Below, piece after piece: positions 52,025 to 62,950 of a DNA stretch of 64,000 nt. Position 1 is the stretch's first letter. Every line of letters starts with the position of its first letter. The stretch is from Pseudomonas fragi. GTDB lineage: Bacteria > Pseudomonadota > Gammaproteobacteria > Pseudomonadales > Pseudomonadaceae. Where the stretch lies: positions 62,001 through 126,000 of the forward strand of contig NZ_NQKQ01000007.1 in the NCBI RefSeq assembly GCF_002269505.1. Direction: 5' to 3'. The translations under genes were made by a program, and so were the position numbers. The notes under the pieces were generated by a model that did not search any database, was not told where the DNA came from, and saw only the letters and a list, made by a program, of their open reading frames with translations.

Positions 52025-52885
52025 ATGGCAGGCGCAAAAGAGATTCGCAGTAAGATTGCGAGCATCAAAAGCACGCAAAAGATTACCAGCGCCATGGAAA
52101 AAGTGGCGGTCAGCAAAATGCGCAAGGCACAAATGCGCATGGCTGCTAGCCGTCCTTATGCGGAGCGTATCCGCCAGGTTATTGGGCATTTGGCCAACGC
52201 CAACCCGGAATACCGCCACCCGTTCATGATCGACCGCGAAGTTAAGCGTGTGGGTTATGTGGTTGTGAGCAGTGACCGTGGTTTGTGTGGTGGTTTGAAT
52301 ACCAACCTGTTCAAGGCTTTGGTCAAGGACATGGCGGTAAACCGTGAAAACGGCGTCGAGATTGATCTGTGCGTGGTCGGCAGCAAAGGTGCGGCATTTT
52401 TCCGTAACTTCGGCGGTAACGTCGTCGCTGCTATCAGCCATCTGGGTGAAGAACCGTCGATCAATGATTTGATCGGCAGCGTTAAGGTGATGCTGGATGC
52501 TTACCTGGAAGGCCGTATTGACCGCCTGTCCGTGGTATCCAACAAGTTCATCAACACCATGACGCAACAGCCTACTGTGGAGCAATTGATTCCACTGGTG
52601 GCGACCCCGGATCAAGAACTCAAGCACCACTGGGACTATCTCTACGAACCGGATGCCAAAGAGCTGCTAGACGGCTTGATGGTGCGTTACGTGGAGTCGC
52701 AGGTGTACCAGGCGGTGGTCGAGAACAGTGCAGCTGAACAAGCTGCGCGGATGATCGCAATGAAGAACGCCACTGATAACGCCGGTGACTTGATCAGCGA
52801 TTTGCAGCTGATCTACAACAAGGCGCGTCAGGCTGCGATCACCCAAGAGATCTCGGAAATCGTCGGCGGCGCTGCCGCGGTTTAA
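52025..52885 (+). CDS. atpG: ATP synthase F1 subunit gamma
   Basis: Central rotor shaft that turns in the alpha3-beta3 head. The 286 residues have the long N- and C-terminal helices that form the coiled coil: [27 protein letters not shown] at the start, and [25 protein letters not shown] signature near the end followed by [24 protein letters not shown]. It begins at 52025 after GATAGGTGTTAC and is 27 bases before atpD. Confidence 0.98.
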   Translation: MAGAKEIRSKIASIKSTQKITSAMEKVAVSKMRKAQMRMAASRPYAERIRQVIGHLANANPEYRHPFMIDREVKRVGYVVVSSDRGLCGGLNTNLFKALVKDMAVNRENGVEIDLCVVGSKGAAFFRNFGGNVVAAISHLGEEPSINDLIGSVKVMLDAYLEGRIDRLSVVSNKFINTMTQQPTVEQLIPLVATPDQELKHHWDYLYEPDAKELLDGLMVRYVESQVYQAVVENSAAEQAARMIAMKNATDNAGDLISDLQLIYNKARQAAITQEISEIVGGAAAV

Positions 52886-54292
<1,407 letters not shown>

Positions 54293-54297
54293 TTCCG

Positions 54298-54315
54298 GCG
54301 CCCGGCAACGGGCGC
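54298..54315 (+). promoter_or_regulatory. intercistronic hairpin between atpD and atpC, GCAA loop
   Basis: Stem GCGCCCG / CGGGCGC closed by a GCAA tetraloop, 5 bases after the atpD stop. It has the same design as the atpA-atpG hairpin. Confidence 0.65.
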
Positions 54316-54336
54316 TAATCAGGTTGAGGCAATCAG

Positions 54337-54768
54337 ATGGCTAATATGATGACAGTCCATTGCGATATCGTCAGTGCGGAAGGAGAAATCTTTTCCGGTC
54401 AGGTCGAGATGGTGATTGCGCACGGCAGCCTGGGTGATCTTGGTATCGCTCTGGGTCACGCTCCGCTGATCACTGAACTCAAGCCAGGTCCGATCCGCCT
54501 GATCAAATTGGGCGGTGAAGCCGAGGTGTTTTACATCTCCGGTGGTTACCTCGAGGTTCAGCCGAACATGGTCAAGGTTCTTGCCGACACCGTGCAACGT
54601 GCTGCCGACCTGGATGAAGCCTCCGCTCAGGAAGCCGTAAAGGCTGCCGAGAAGGCACTGAACGAAAAAGGCGCAGATTTCGATTACGGATCTGCTGCTG
54701 CACGTCTGGCCGAAGCCGCAGCTCAGCTGCGCACCGTCCAGCAAATCCGCAAGAAGTTCGGCGGCTAA
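54337..54768 (+). CDS. atpC: ATP synthase F1 subunit epsilon
   Basis: Rotor subunit that couples gamma to the c-ring and can inhibit ATP hydrolysis through its C-terminal helices. The 143 residues start [21 protein letters not shown]; the beta-sandwich part includes [21 protein letters not shown] and [20 protein letters not shown], followed by the Ala-rich helical hairpin. An internal ATG four codons in is a less likely start. It closes the atp operon before a strong terminator. Confidence 0.96.
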   Translation: MANMMTVHCDIVSAEGEIFSGQVEMVIAHGSLGDLGIALGHAPLITELKPGPIRLIKLGGEAEVFYISGGYLEVQPNMVKVLADTVQRAADLDEASAQEAVKAAEKALNEKGADFDYGSAAARLAEAAAQLRTVQQIRKKFGG

Positions 54769-54795
54769 GCCTCCTGTCTTATTGTGTGATTGATT

Positions 54796-54825
54796 AAAAA
54801 GGGTAGCCTCGGCTACCCTTTTTCT
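54796..54825 (+). terminator. rho-independent terminator of the atp operon
   Basis: AAAAAGGGTAGCC / GGCTACCCTTTTT, a near-perfect stem with a tiny TC loop and a long T-tract, 27 bases after the atpC stop. Confidence 0.93.
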
Positions 54826-54883
54826 TTTTCCGCGAAATACTTTTTGGTCGCAACCGCTGACCACCCAGGATTGGTAGCCAGTC

Positions 54884-56251
54884 ATGTCTCTCGATATCGT
54901 TATTCTCGCCGCAGGTCAGGGCACCCGCATGCGTTCCGCCCTGCCCAAGGTTCTGCACCCCGTGGCAGGCAACTCCATGCTCGGCCATGTTATCCACAGC
55001 GCTCGTCAGCTTGAGCCGAACCGCATTCACGTCGTCATCGGTCACGGTGCCGAACTGGTGCGTGAACGCCTGGCCGCTGACGACCTGAATTTTGTGCTGC
55101 AAGACAAGCAACTGGGTACCGGTCATGCCGTGGCTCAGGCACTGCCATTTTTGACCGCAGAAAATGTGCTGATCCTGTACGGCGATGTACCGCTGATCGA
55201 GGTCGAGACCCTGCAGCGTCTGCTCAAGCAAGTTGGCCCCGAGCAACTGGGCCTGCTGACCGTCAACCTGGCCGACCCGACTGGCTATGGCCGTATCGTG
55301 CGTGACGCCGACGGCAAGGTATGCGCGATTGTTGAGCACAAGGACGCAACCGAAGCCGAACGTGCAATCACTGAAGGCAACACCGGCATCCTCGCTTTGC
55401 CGACCCGCCGCCTGGCTGACTGGATGAGCCGTCTGTCGAACAACAACGCACAGGGCGAGTACTACCTGACCGACGTAATCGCTATGGCGGTCAGCGATGG
55501 TTTGGTCGTGGCCACCGAGCATGCGCTGGACCCGATGGAAGTGCAGGGCGCCAACGACCGTAAACAGCTTAGTGAGCTGGAGCGTCATTACCAGTTGCGC
55601 GAAGCCCGTCGTCTAATGGCATTGGGTGTGACCTTGCGTGACCCGGCGCGTTTCGATGTGCGCGGTGAAGTGACCGTTGGTCGTGATGTGCTGATCGATA
55701 TCAACGTGATTCTTGAAGGCCGTGTGGTTATTGAAGATGACGTAGTCATTGGCCCTAACTGTGTGATCAAGGACAGCACCCTGCGCAAAGGTGTGGTGGT
55801 CAAGGCCAACAGCCATATCGACGGCGCCGTGATGGGTGAAAACAGTGATGCGGGTCCTTTCGCGCGTTTGCGTCCGGGTAGCGTGCTGGATGCCCGTGCC
55901 CATGTGGGTAACTTTGTCGAATTGAAAAACGCCCACCTCGGTGAAGATGCCAAGTGCGGCCACCTGACTTACCTGGGGGATGCCGAGGTCGGTCCCCGTA
56001 CCAATATTGGCGCGGGCACCATCACCTGCAACTACGATGGCGCCAACAAGTGGAAGACTGTATTGGGTGCCGATGTGTTTATCGGGTCCAACAACTCGCT
56101 GGTGGCGCCTGTGGATATCTCTAGCGGTGCAACCACCGCAGCCGGCTCAACCATCAGCCAGGATGTTGCCCCGCAACAATTGGCCGTTGGTCGTGCGCGC
56201 CAGCGCAATATTGATGGATGGAAGCGCCCGGTCAAGCAGCCAAAGCCTTGA
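54884..56251 (+). CDS. glmU: bifunctional GlmU: GlcN-1-P acetyltransferase / GlcNAc-1-P uridylyltransferase
   Basis: Makes UDP-GlcNAc, the precursor of peptidoglycan and LPS, in two steps. The 455-residue length is typical. The N-terminal pyrophosphorylase domain has [22 protein letters not shown], and the mid region [15 protein letters not shown] lies near the UTP/sugar site. From about residue 250 a left-handed beta-helix follows, with hexapeptide-type repeats and the active-site loop [20 protein letters not shown]. glmS, which supplies GlcN-6-P, is downstream with its regulator. Confidence 0.97.
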   Translation: MSLDIVILAAGQGTRMRSALPKVLHPVAGNSMLGHVIHSARQLEPNRIHVVIGHGAELVRERLAADDLNFVLQDKQLGTGHAVAQALPFLTAENVLILYGDVPLIEVETLQRLLKQVGPEQLGLLTVNLADPTGYGRIVRDADGKVCAIVEHKDATEAERAITEGNTGILALPTRRLADWMSRLSNNNAQGEYYLTDVIAMAVSDGLVVATEHALDPMEVQGANDRKQLSELERHYQLREARRLMALGVTLRDPARFDVRGEVTVGRDVLIDINVILEGRVVIEDDVVIGPNCVIKDSTLRKGVVVKANSHIDGAVMGENSDAGPFARLRPGSVLDARAHVGNFVELKNAHLGEDAKCGHLTYLGDAEVGPRTNIGAGTITCNYDGANKWKTVLGADVFIGSNNSLVAPVDISSGATTAAGSTISQDVAPQQLAVGRARQRNIDGWKRPVKQPKP

Positions 56252-56334
56252 TTTAGAGTTATCCACAAGCAGAAGGTAACGATTTACGGTTATTAACAAG
56301 TCATCCTATAACTGTTTTAAATCAATAAGTTACC

Positions 56335-56375
56335 TAAAGCCTTATCCGCTCCCTGTGGATAAGGCTTTATTTTTT
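56335..56375 (+). terminator. rho-independent terminator after glmU containing a DnaA 9-mer
   Basis: Stem TAAAGCCTTATCC / GGATAAGGCTTTA followed by a T-run. An exact DnaA box (TGTGGATAA, 56354-56362) forms part of the right arm. The rest of 56252-56485 shows a further exact box at 56259-56267 and otherwise AT-rich sequence. Confidence 0.85.
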
Positions 56376-56485
56376 GCGGGGCTAAATAAGCGTATTGGCC
56401 AATGAACACAGGCCTATATCGAGTTATTCACAGAAAATAACCCGCAACATTTTCTTGACGAAGGTTTCGAGATACGGTTTCATTG

Positions 56486-56510
56486 CTTTCGTTATCTTTC
56501 GAAACGAAAC
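56486..56510. promoter_or_regulatory. candidate DeoR-type operator upstream of glmR
   Basis: Two CTTTC units 10 bases apart (56486-56490, 56496-56500), then GAAACGAAAC (56501-56510) as partial inverted copies. Repeats of CTTTC/GAAAG form are typical of DeoR-family operators, and this one is 10 bases before the glmR ATG. Self-control of glmR and control of glmS is inferred. Confidence 0.45.
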
Positions 56511-56520
56511 TTAAGCCGTT

Positions 56521-57288
56521 ATGTCCAAACGTAATACGCCACAACGCAGACACAACATCCTGGCCATGCTTGCTGAGCAGGGCGAAGTCAGTGTGGATGA
56601 ACTGGCCAAGCGCTTCGAGACCTCCGAGGTTACGATTCGCAAGGATTTGGCTGCACTCGAAAGTAACGGGCTGTTATTACGTCGTTATGGCGGTGCCATC
56701 ACCATGCCGCAAGAACTGGTCAGTGATGTACCGCAGCCTGTCTCTCTTTATAAGCAAGCCATCGCCCGTGCGGCAGTGGGTCTGATTAAAGAGCACGCAC
56801 GCATCATCATCGACAGTGGCAGCACCACAGCCTCGATGATTCCACAACTGGGCCTGCAACCTGGCCTGGTGGTGATGACCAACTCCCTGCACGTCGCCAA
56901 TGCACTCAGCGAACTGGAACATGAGCCTGTATTGCTGATGACCGGGGGCACCTGGGATCCGCACTCCGAGTCCTTTCAGGGACAGGTTGCCGAACAGGTG
57001 TTGCGCTCATACGACTTCGATCAACTGTTCATCGGTGCTGACGGCATAGACCTGCAGCGCGGCACGACAACTTTTAACGAGTTGTTGGGTCTGAGCCGGG
57101 TCATGGCTGACGTTGCGCGTGAAGTGATCGTGATGGTCGAGTCGGACAAGATTGGTCGCAAAATACCCAACCTGGAACTGCCCTGGAGCAGCGTCCATAC
57201 CCTTATTACCGATGATCGCCTGCCCCTTGAGGCGCGCGAACAGATTCAGGCCCGAGGCATAACACTGTTATGCGCGGCCCTAAGCTAG
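56521..57288 (+). CDS. glmR: DeoR-family regulator GlmR
   Basis: Transcription factor of 255 residues. The N-terminal DeoR helix-turn-helix is RRHNILAMLAEQGEVSVDELAKRFETSEVTIRKDLAALESNGLLLR, including the family signature. The C-terminal sugar-phosphate sensing domain has IIDSGSTTASMIPQL and LFIGADGIDLQRGTTTFNEL. In P. aeruginosa the gene in this place, glmR, activates glmS. Only 9 bases separate it from glmS, so the two share a transcript and there is no room for a glmS ribozyme. Confidence 0.92.
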   Translation: MSKRNTPQRRHNILAMLAEQGEVSVDELAKRFETSEVTIRKDLAALESNGLLLRRYGGAITMPQELVSDVPQPVSLYKQAIARAAVGLIKEHARIIIDSGSTTASMIPQLGLQPGLVVMTNSLHVANALSELEHEPVLLMTGGTWDPHSESFQGQVAEQVLRSYDFDQLFIGADGIDLQRGTTTFNELLGLSRVMADVAREVIVMVESDKIGRKIPNLELPWSSVHTLITDDRLPLEAREQIQARGITLLCAALS

Positions 57289-57297
57289 GAGAACTTT

Positions 57298-59133
57298 ATG
57301 TGTGGGATCGTTGGCGCAGTCGCTGAACGTAATATCACGGCCATTCTGCTGGAAGGCCTGAAACGTCTTGAATACCGTGGTTACGACAGCGCAGGTGTTG
57401 CTGTCTTCACCAACAATGGCACCCTGGAGCGCATGCGCCGCAACGGTAAGGTTGCCGAGCTGGAGCAAGCCCTGGCCGGTGAACCCCTGGCCGGTCGCCT
57501 GGGTATTGCCCACACCCGTTGGGCAACTCACGGTGCGCCTTGCGAGCGTAACGCCCACCCGCACTTTTCGGGCTCCGATCTGGCTGTTGTGCACAACGGC
57601 ATCATCGAAAACCATGAAGCCCTGCGTGAGCAACTCAAAGGCCTGGGCTACGCATTCACCTCGGATACCGACACCGAAGTCATTGCTCACCTGCTCAACC
57701 ACAAACTCAAGGATCACAACGACCTGACTGCGGCCCTCAAGGCCACCGTGAAAGAATTGCACGGTGCCTACGGTCTGGCCGTGATCAGCGCCAAACAACC
57801 GGATCGTCTGGTTGCAGCCCGCAGCGGCAGCCCGTTGGTGATCGGCCTGGGTCTGGGGGAAAACTTCCTGGCCTCCGACCAATTGGCACTGCGTCAGGTC
57901 ACTGACCGTTTCATGTACCTGGAAGAAGGCGATATCGCTGAAATCCATCGTGACAGCGTACAGATCTGGGACGTAAACGGTCAGAGCGTTCAGCGCGAAG
58001 CCGTGCAGTACAGCGATGGCGCAGAAGCGGCCGACAAGGGCGAATACCGCCACTACATGCTCAAGGAAATCCACGAGCAACCAGCAGTCGTGCAGCGCAC
58101 CCTGGAAAACCGTCTGGGTCAGGACCATGTACTGGTTCAAGCCTTCGGTCCACAGGCGAAGGAATTGTTCGCCAAGGTTCGCAATGTTCAGATCGTTGCC
58201 TGTGGTACCAGCTACCACGCAGGCATGGTTGCCCGTTACTGGCTCGAAAGCCTGGCCGGTATTCCGTGCCAGGTTGAAGTGGCCAGTGAGTTCCGCTATC
58301 GCAAAGTTGTGGTGCAACCGGACACCCTGTTTGTTTCGATCTCGCAATCGGGCGAAACCGCTGACACTTTGGCAGCACTGCGCAATGCAAAAGAATTGGG
58401 CTTCCTCGGTAGCCTGGCGATTTGCAACGTAGGTATCAGCTCCTTGGTTCGTGAGTCTGATCTGACGCTGCTGACCCAAGCCGGTCGCGAAATCGGTGTC
58501 GCTTCTACCAAGGCATTCACCACCCAGCTGGTAGGCCTGTTGCTGCTGACCCTGTCCCTGGGTCAAGTGCGCGGCACCCTGGAAGAGGGCGTTGAAGCGC
58601 AGCTCGTTGAAGAGCTGCGCCGTTTGCCAGCGCGTCTGGGTGAAGCCCTGGCGATGGATTCGGTGGTCGAAAAAGTAGCTGAGTTGTTTGCCGATAAACA
58701 CCACACCCTGTTCCTGGGTCGTGGCGCTCAATTCCCGGTAGCAATGGAAGGCGCACTCAAGCTCAAAGAAATTTCGTACATCCACGCTGAAGCGTATCCA
58801 GCGGGCGAGTTGAAGCACGGCCCTCTGGCACTTGTGGATAACGATATGCCGGTAGTGACCGTTGCTCCGAACAATGAGCTGTTGGAGAAACTTAAATCCA
58901 ACCTGCAAGAAGTTCGTGCTCGCGGTGGCGAATTGATTGTGTTTGCCGATGAACAGGCAGGCATGAGCAATGGCGAAGGCACCCATGTGATCAACATGCC
59001 GCATATCCATGATGTGCTGGCACCGATCCTCTACACCATCCCGCTGCAATTGCTGTCGTACTACGTGGCCGTGCTTAAAGGCACTGACGTAGACCAGCCG
59101 CGTAACCTGGCTAAATCCGTGACTGTGGAATAA
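57298..59133 (+). CDS. glmS: glutamine:fructose-6-phosphate aminotransferase GlmS
   Basis: Makes glucosamine-6-phosphate from fructose-6-P and glutamine, the entry step to amino sugars. The 611 residues start [12 protein letters not shown], with Cys2 (after Met removal) as the N-terminal nucleophile of the glutaminase domain. Motifs [18 protein letters not shown] and the two SIS sugar-isomerase domains follow ([33 protein letters not shown]). The C-terminus KSVTVE is the conserved tail. AGGAG lies before the ATG. It is coupled to glmR. Confidence 0.98.
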   Translation: MCGIVGAVAERNITAILLEGLKRLEYRGYDSAGVAVFTNNGTLERMRRNGKVAELEQALAGEPLAGRLGIAHTRWATHGAPCERNAHPHFSGSDLAVVHNGIIENHEALREQLKGLGYAFTSDTDTEVIAHLLNHKLKDHNDLTAALKATVKELHGAYGLAVISAKQPDRLVAARSGSPLVIGLGLGENFLASDQLALRQVTDRFMYLEEGDIAEIHRDSVQIWDVNGQSVQREAVQYSDGAEAADKGEYRHYMLKEIHEQPAVVQRTLENRLGQDHVLVQAFGPQAKELFAKVRNVQIVACGTSYHAGMVARYWLESLAGIPCQVEVASEFRYRKVVVQPDTLFVSISQSGETADTLAALRNAKELGFLGSLAICNVGISSLVRESDLTLLTQAGREIGVASTKAFTTQLVGLLLLTLSLGQVRGTLEEGVEAQLVEELRRLPARLGEALAMDSVVEKVAELFADKHHTLFLGRGAQFPVAMEGALKLKEISYIHAEAYPAGELKHGPLALVDNDMPVVTVAPNNELLEKLKSNLQEVRARGGELIVFADEQAGMSNGEGTHVINMPHIHDVLAPILYTIPLQLLSYYVAVLKGTDVDQPRNLAKSVTVE

Positions 59134-59186
59134 ATCGCAGCTGCGGCATTAAGTAGCGGTTTTAGAGAATTAAAACTGTCGCAAAT

Positions 59187-59213
59187 GAAGGGAGCCACTG
59201 ACTGGCTCCCTTC
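59187..59213 (+). terminator. hairpin terminator candidate after glmS
   Basis: Perfect 11-base stem GAAGGGAGCCA / TGGCTCCCTTC with loop CTGAC, 53 bases past the glmS stop. It lacks a T-run. The sequence to 59340 beyond it shows nothing clear. Confidence 0.55.
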
Positions 59214-59340
59214 GTCGACAGATCCCCTTCTTCCAGGTTGCATGTCCAACACCCTACGGACACTTTCAGATGCTCCTGCAGATTCAACCTGATGAGTCGT
59301 GAATCGTCCCTGATTGACGAGCACTGAACGAAAGACTCAA

Positions 59341-60252
59341 TTACAGGTGGAAATGGCCCGCAGCCTCCGGCTGGTAAAGCACTTTCCTGATCTCAATCCG
59401 GCGGGTCCTGTCAGATATTCGCCAGTCAATGGAATCCCCCTCCTGATAGCCGAGGATGGCAGCGCCGATGTCGGAATACACGGAATGCTTCCCTGCGTTG
59501 CTGTCCTCATCTTCAGGGTAGACCAGAGCCACTTCGATCTCTTCGTCGTCCAGCTGCAGCAAGGCCCTGGAGTTCATCGTGACGACATTGCACGCCACCT
59601 GCTGCGGCTTGACGACAATGGCACGCTCAAGTTCATGTTCGAGCTCAACAACAGTCGGACCTTGCTCGAGAGCGATTAGACTCTCGAGCCTGGCCTTGTC
59701 GATTTCAGTGATGTAGATCCTGGCGGAGTCGCCAACGGTGCCTTCGCGCAAAAACTGGAGATAGCGCCCTGCCGTCATGGAAAACGACTTCAATGTCGGC
59801 GTTTCGCTCTCAAGCACAAAGCCGCTGCGCACAAAGGCTTTCAGCGAGCGCGCGTTGTCCGGGTGGATTTTGGCGATGAGTTTCTTGGCCCGCATGTCGA
59901 GGAAAGCCAGTTTCATGCCTTCGCGGATCGTACGGGCGCCAAGGTTTCGGCCCCATTTGTCGCTGTCTCCGATGGCCAGGACAATCTCGCAATCTGAGTC
60001 GGTCTTGATGAGACGGACAAAGCCCACCGGATCGTCATACCGGTCATAGGCCATGAAGAATCGGCCGCCCTGGTTGAACAGATGGGTCAGGATTGGTAAT
60101 TGGGTTCGATCAATGGCTTGCTCGATTGAGCGGGAGACATGACGTGAATCGCTCAGATAACAGGTGACGCGCTCATCCTCCAACCAGTCCATCAACGTCA
60201 ACGCATGCGCCCGAGTAATTTCAGGGCACAGCGAAATGAAAGGCTTGTTCAT
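59341..60252 (-). CDS. fusion of a GNAT N-acetyltransferase with an Rnk-like GreA/GreB C-terminal domain
   Basis: Two domains in one 303-residue chain. Residues 1 to about 165 look like a GNAT acetyltransferase: a Gly-rich acetyl-CoA loop region SDKWGRNLGARTIREGMKLAF and the C-terminal strand IHPDNARSLKAFVRSGFV. Residues about 175-303 match the Rnk/GreA-GreB C-terminal pattern: IYITEIDKARLESLI, LEHELERAIVV, CNVVTMNSRALLQL, ALVYPEDED, SVYSDIGAAILGYQEGDSIDW and the end VLYQPEAAGHFHL. Rnk binds RNA polymerase near the secondary channel. The start at 60252 (MNKPFISLCPEITRAHAL) is preferred; one at 60303 would add 17 residues. A link between acetylation and transcription is possible but unproven. 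Confidence 0.82.
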   Translation of the reverse strand: MNKPFISLCPEITRAHALTLMDWLEDERVTCYLSDSRHVSRSIEQAIDRTQLPILTHLFNQGGRFFMAYDRYDDPVGFVRLIKTDSDCEIVLAIGDSDKWGRNLGARTIREGMKLAFLDMRAKKLIAKIHPDNARSLKAFVRSGFVLESETPTLKSFSMTAGRYLQFLREGTVGDSARIYITEIDKARLESLIALEQGPTVVELEHELERAIVVKPQQVACNVVTMNSRALLQLDDEEIEVALVYPEDEDSNAGKHSVYSDIGAAILGYQEGDSIDWRISDRTRRIEIRKVLYQPEAAGHFHL

Positions 60253-60495
60253 CTTCACCACACTTATTTTCAAGGGATGAAAGCCCTTCATGGCTTCGGC
60301 CATGACGGTTCTTTCGGCAACCGGCTATTTTAAGACATAACGCGAGTAATGCCGAACAGTCCGGAGCGTTTGAGGAAACCATCGTTTTGCCCCTTGATCC
60401 GCCACAGATTCTCCCTGCAAGCGGCTCCATCAACAGTATGTGAATTCCTTGTGATTACTGGGAGCAACAGTTTTAATTCTCTAAATTCAGCACTG

Positions 60496-60520
60496 ACTCG
60501 GCCCGCTCTGCGGGCCGAGT
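60496..60520. terminator. GC-rich hairpin upstream of the LysR gene
   Basis: Stem ACTCGGCCCGC / GCGGGCCGAGT around TCT, 38 bases before the LysR start, with an exact DnaA 9-mer at 60532-60540 between. In its intergenic position between divergent genes it might shield the LysR gene from read-through or affect its mRNA leader. Confidence 0.45.
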
Positions 60521-60558
60521 GGTTTCAGGTCTGTGGATAACTTCAGCAAGGAGCTGGC

Positions 60559-61473
60559 ATGCTGTACACCAATGCACTGAAACAATTGGATATGCAGGAT
60601 ATTTCGATTGTTTTGTTATTGATCGAAAACCGTAGTGCCAAGCGTGTTGCAGAAATGTTGAATCTCAGTCAGTCGAGCATTAGCTACAGCCTGAAAAAAC
60701 TTCGGCATTGTTTCGACGACAAACTTTTCGAAAACAGTGACGGCGCCATGCAACCCACGACACGGGTGCTGGCGATCAAGCCTTATCTGCAAAACATCAT
60801 GCAGTGCATTAACCAGTGCGCTAAAGAAGGGGCAGAGCAGGGCTCCGTGCTGCGTCAGTGGAACATTACTGCCCCTGAGTATTTTGAAATCCTCATGTTG
60901 CCCACCCTGCTGCAGCAAGTACGTGCAACAGGGCGCAATTGGTCGTTGAGTGTGAGCCGACTGGGCAAGGATTTGCCGATCAATCAGCTGCTGTCCTCGG
61001 ACACTGACGTCTGCTTTGGTTTCGGTCCGGGTTATCACCAGCAGCATCCGTTGCTGGGCTATCGCAGTCTCAATGAAGATTCTTTTATGTGCCTGTCCAG
61101 CGTGCCTAAACATCAGCCAAAATCTTTTTTGGATATTGATGATTTTTGCGATGCGCAGCACGTATTTCCAACTCCTTGGCTGTCGGAAAAAAACATGGTG
61201 GATGGCTGGCTGGAGAAACAGTCTCGGCATAGAAATATTTTTACCCGGGCCAATTCTTATCACGCCGGGGTCAATATTTTATTGGCAGTACCCGCACTGA
61301 TCGTGATCCCGAAAAAAATAGTGGCGACACTGAATGTGCCACCAACCCTAAAAGTGCTCGAACCACCTGCGGGTTTTCCGACTTTTACTCTGGACATGAT
61401 CTGGAGCCGAGAAAGAAATATCCACAGCGACTTTCATCAGCTGGAAGCGGTGATTGAAAAAATAAAAACATGA
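60559..61473 (+). CDS. LysR-type transcriptional regulator
   Basis: A 304-residue LysR-family protein. The helix-turn-helix region reads DISIVLLLIENRSAKRVAEMLNLSQSSISYSLKKLRHCFDDKLFEN, followed by an effector-binding region with WNITAPEYFEILMLPTLLQQV. GCAAGGAGCTGGC before the ATG is a good ribosome site. The coding sequence is less GC-rich than its neighbours. It is 103 bases upstream of a co-directional serine hydrolase, which may be its target. The ligand is unknown. Confidence 0.86.
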   Translation: MLYTNALKQLDMQDISIVLLLIENRSAKRVAEMLNLSQSSISYSLKKLRHCFDDKLFENSDGAMQPTTRVLAIKPYLQNIMQCINQCAKEGAEQGSVLRQWNITAPEYFEILMLPTLLQQVRATGRNWSLSVSRLGKDLPINQLLSSDTDVCFGFGPGYHQQHPLLGYRSLNEDSFMCLSSVPKHQPKSFLDIDDFCDAQHVFPTPWLSEKNMVDGWLEKQSRHRNIFTRANSYHAGVNILLAVPALIVIPKKIVATLNVPPTLKVLEPPAGFPTFTLDMIWSRERNIHSDFHQLEAVIEKIKT

Positions 61474-61576
61474 AATAAACACGGCCGCTCAACCTGTGGG
61501 CGTCGGGGTGGGCTATACATTTCCACTGTTTCTATCGCAAAGTGGTGTGCGGCCTTGAACTGAAAAGGAAAATTCG

Positions 61577-62911
61577 ATGTTTAAACACTTTCTAAAACCG
61601 GCGCGTGTCAGCGCGGTTTTTTTGCTGTCTTGCCTGGCCGCTTCCATTGCCTGTGCCTCTGAAAAAACCTCTTACCCGGATGCTGCTGCCAGCGACCCGG
61701 CGAAGATGGGCTGGATGGTCGGCGCGCCGCCGCCTCCTGATCGTATTGTGCGTTTTGCTGACGGCAGTTATTTCCAGTTTCCGGCCATGCGCTGGAGTGT
61801 CTCCAACTTTCGCCAATTAATGCCCACCACCAATGTGTCCCGTGGCCTGGGTGCTCCCGTACCGCTGGCCCGGGCCCTGCGCACGGATATCGACGGGTTG
61901 ACCTTCGTGCCACTGGGCAGCAAGCAGCCGATGACTTGGGAACAGTCACTGGCAGCCAATTACACGGATGGCATCGTCGTACTGCATCGCGGAAAAATTA
62001 TTTACGAGCGCTACTTTGGTGTCCTGAATCCTGAAGGCCAGCACGGTGCAATGTCGATGACCAAGTCGGTGGTTGGCACCATGGGCGCGATGCTGGTGGC
62101 TGATGGCACACTGGATGCCAATAAAAAAATTGCAGAGTATGTGCCGGAGCTGGCCAAGTCGGCTTTTGGCAACGCCACTTTGCGCCAGGTGCTGGACATG
62201 ACCACGGGGCTCAAATACAGCGAAGATTATGCCGACCCCAATGCTGAAGTCTGGAAGCATGCACAGGCCGGTAATCCGCTGCCCAAACCCAAGGACTACA
62301 CCGGCCCGCAAAGTTATATGGAATATTTGCAGACGGTCGAACCTGAGGGGGAGCACGGCGAGGCCTTCGCCTATAAAACCGTGAACACCGATGTGCTGGG
62401 GTGGGTGATTGCGCGGGCGACAGGGCGCAACGTCGCGCAATTGCTCTCGGAAAAAATCTGGCAACGTATCGGCGCTGAACAATCGGCGTATTTCACCGTC
62501 GATTCCATCGGCACTCCGTTTGCGGGCGGCGGTTTGAATACCGGGCTACGGGACATGGCCCGTTTTGGCGAGATGATCCGTAACAATGGCCAGTATCTTG
62601 GGCAGCAAATCGTACCCAAGGCGGTTGTGGATGACATTCGCGGTGGCGGCGATAAAGCAGCCTTCGCAAAAGCCGGTTACGACCTGCTCAAGGGCGCCAG
62701 TTACCGCGACATGTGGTGGGTGACGCACAACGCTGATGGTGCCTTTATGGCTCGCGGTGTTTACGGCCAACGTACCTACATCGATCCGAAAGCCGAAATG
62801 GTCATCGTGCGTTACGCCTCCAACCCGATTGCCAGTAACTCGGCGAATGATCCGGTGACCATCCCGGCCTTTGAGGCCCTGGCGAAACAGTTGATCAGCC
62901 ACCCGGACTGA
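61577..62911 (+). CDS. exported serine hydrolase of the beta-lactamase/6-aminohexanoate-dimer hydrolase fold
   Basis: A 444-residue secreted or periplasmic hydrolase. The signal peptide (KPARVSAVFLLSCLAASIACA) is cut near residue 27. The SxxK catalytic motif is S160-M-T-K163 in GAMSMTKSVVGTMGAML, and the conserved Tyr is Y266 in FAYKTVNTDVLGWVIARATG, the arrangement of class C beta-lactamase-like esterases and the nylon-dimer hydrolase NylB. DMTTGLKYSEDYADPNAEVW and GGLNTGLRDMARFGEM are further family marks. Real substrates of such enzymes (esters, amides, D-peptides) cannot be told from sequence, and beta-lactamase activity should not be assumed. It follows a LysR gene. Confidence 0.83.
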   Translation: MFKHFLKPARVSAVFLLSCLAASIACASEKTSYPDAAASDPAKMGWMVGAPPPPDRIVRFADGSYFQFPAMRWSVSNFRQLMPTTNVSRGLGAPVPLARALRTDIDGLTFVPLGSKQPMTWEQSLAANYTDGIVVLHRGKIIYERYFGVLNPEGQHGAMSMTKSVVGTMGAMLVADGTLDANKKIAEYVPELAKSAFGNATLRQVLDMTTGLKYSEDYADPNAEVWKHAQAGNPLPKPKDYTGPQSYMEYLQTVEPEGEHGEAFAYKTVNTDVLGWVIARATGRNVAQLLSEKIWQRIGAEQSAYFTVDSIGTPFAGGGLNTGLRDMARFGEMIRNNGQYLGQQIVPKAVVDDIRGGGDKAAFAKAGYDLLKGASYRDMWWVTHNADGAFMARGVYGQRTYIDPKAEMVIVRYASNPIASNSANDPVTIPAFEALAKQLISHPD

Positions 62912-62950
62912 CTACCGCAAAAAACTGTTGCTGGCATTGCCCATCCATTT

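Noticed and set aside
50136..52037. 633-codon open frame opposite atpA/atpH
   Set aside because: It lies fully antisense to highly conserved ATP synthase genes, and the translation is low-complexity His/Gln/Val-rich with no family.
57289..57297. glmS ribozyme or other leader riboswitch before glmS
   Set aside because: Only 9 bases separate glmR and glmS, so there is no room for one.
57280..59049. 589-codon open frame opposite glmS
   Set aside because: Antisense shadow of glmS with no ribosome site or domain.
61577..62911. Calling the serine hydrolase an antibiotic-resistance beta-lactamase
   Set aside because: It has the SxxK fold but resembles the 6-aminohexanoate-dimer hydrolase/esterase group; the sequence gives no evidence of beta-lactam hydrolysis.
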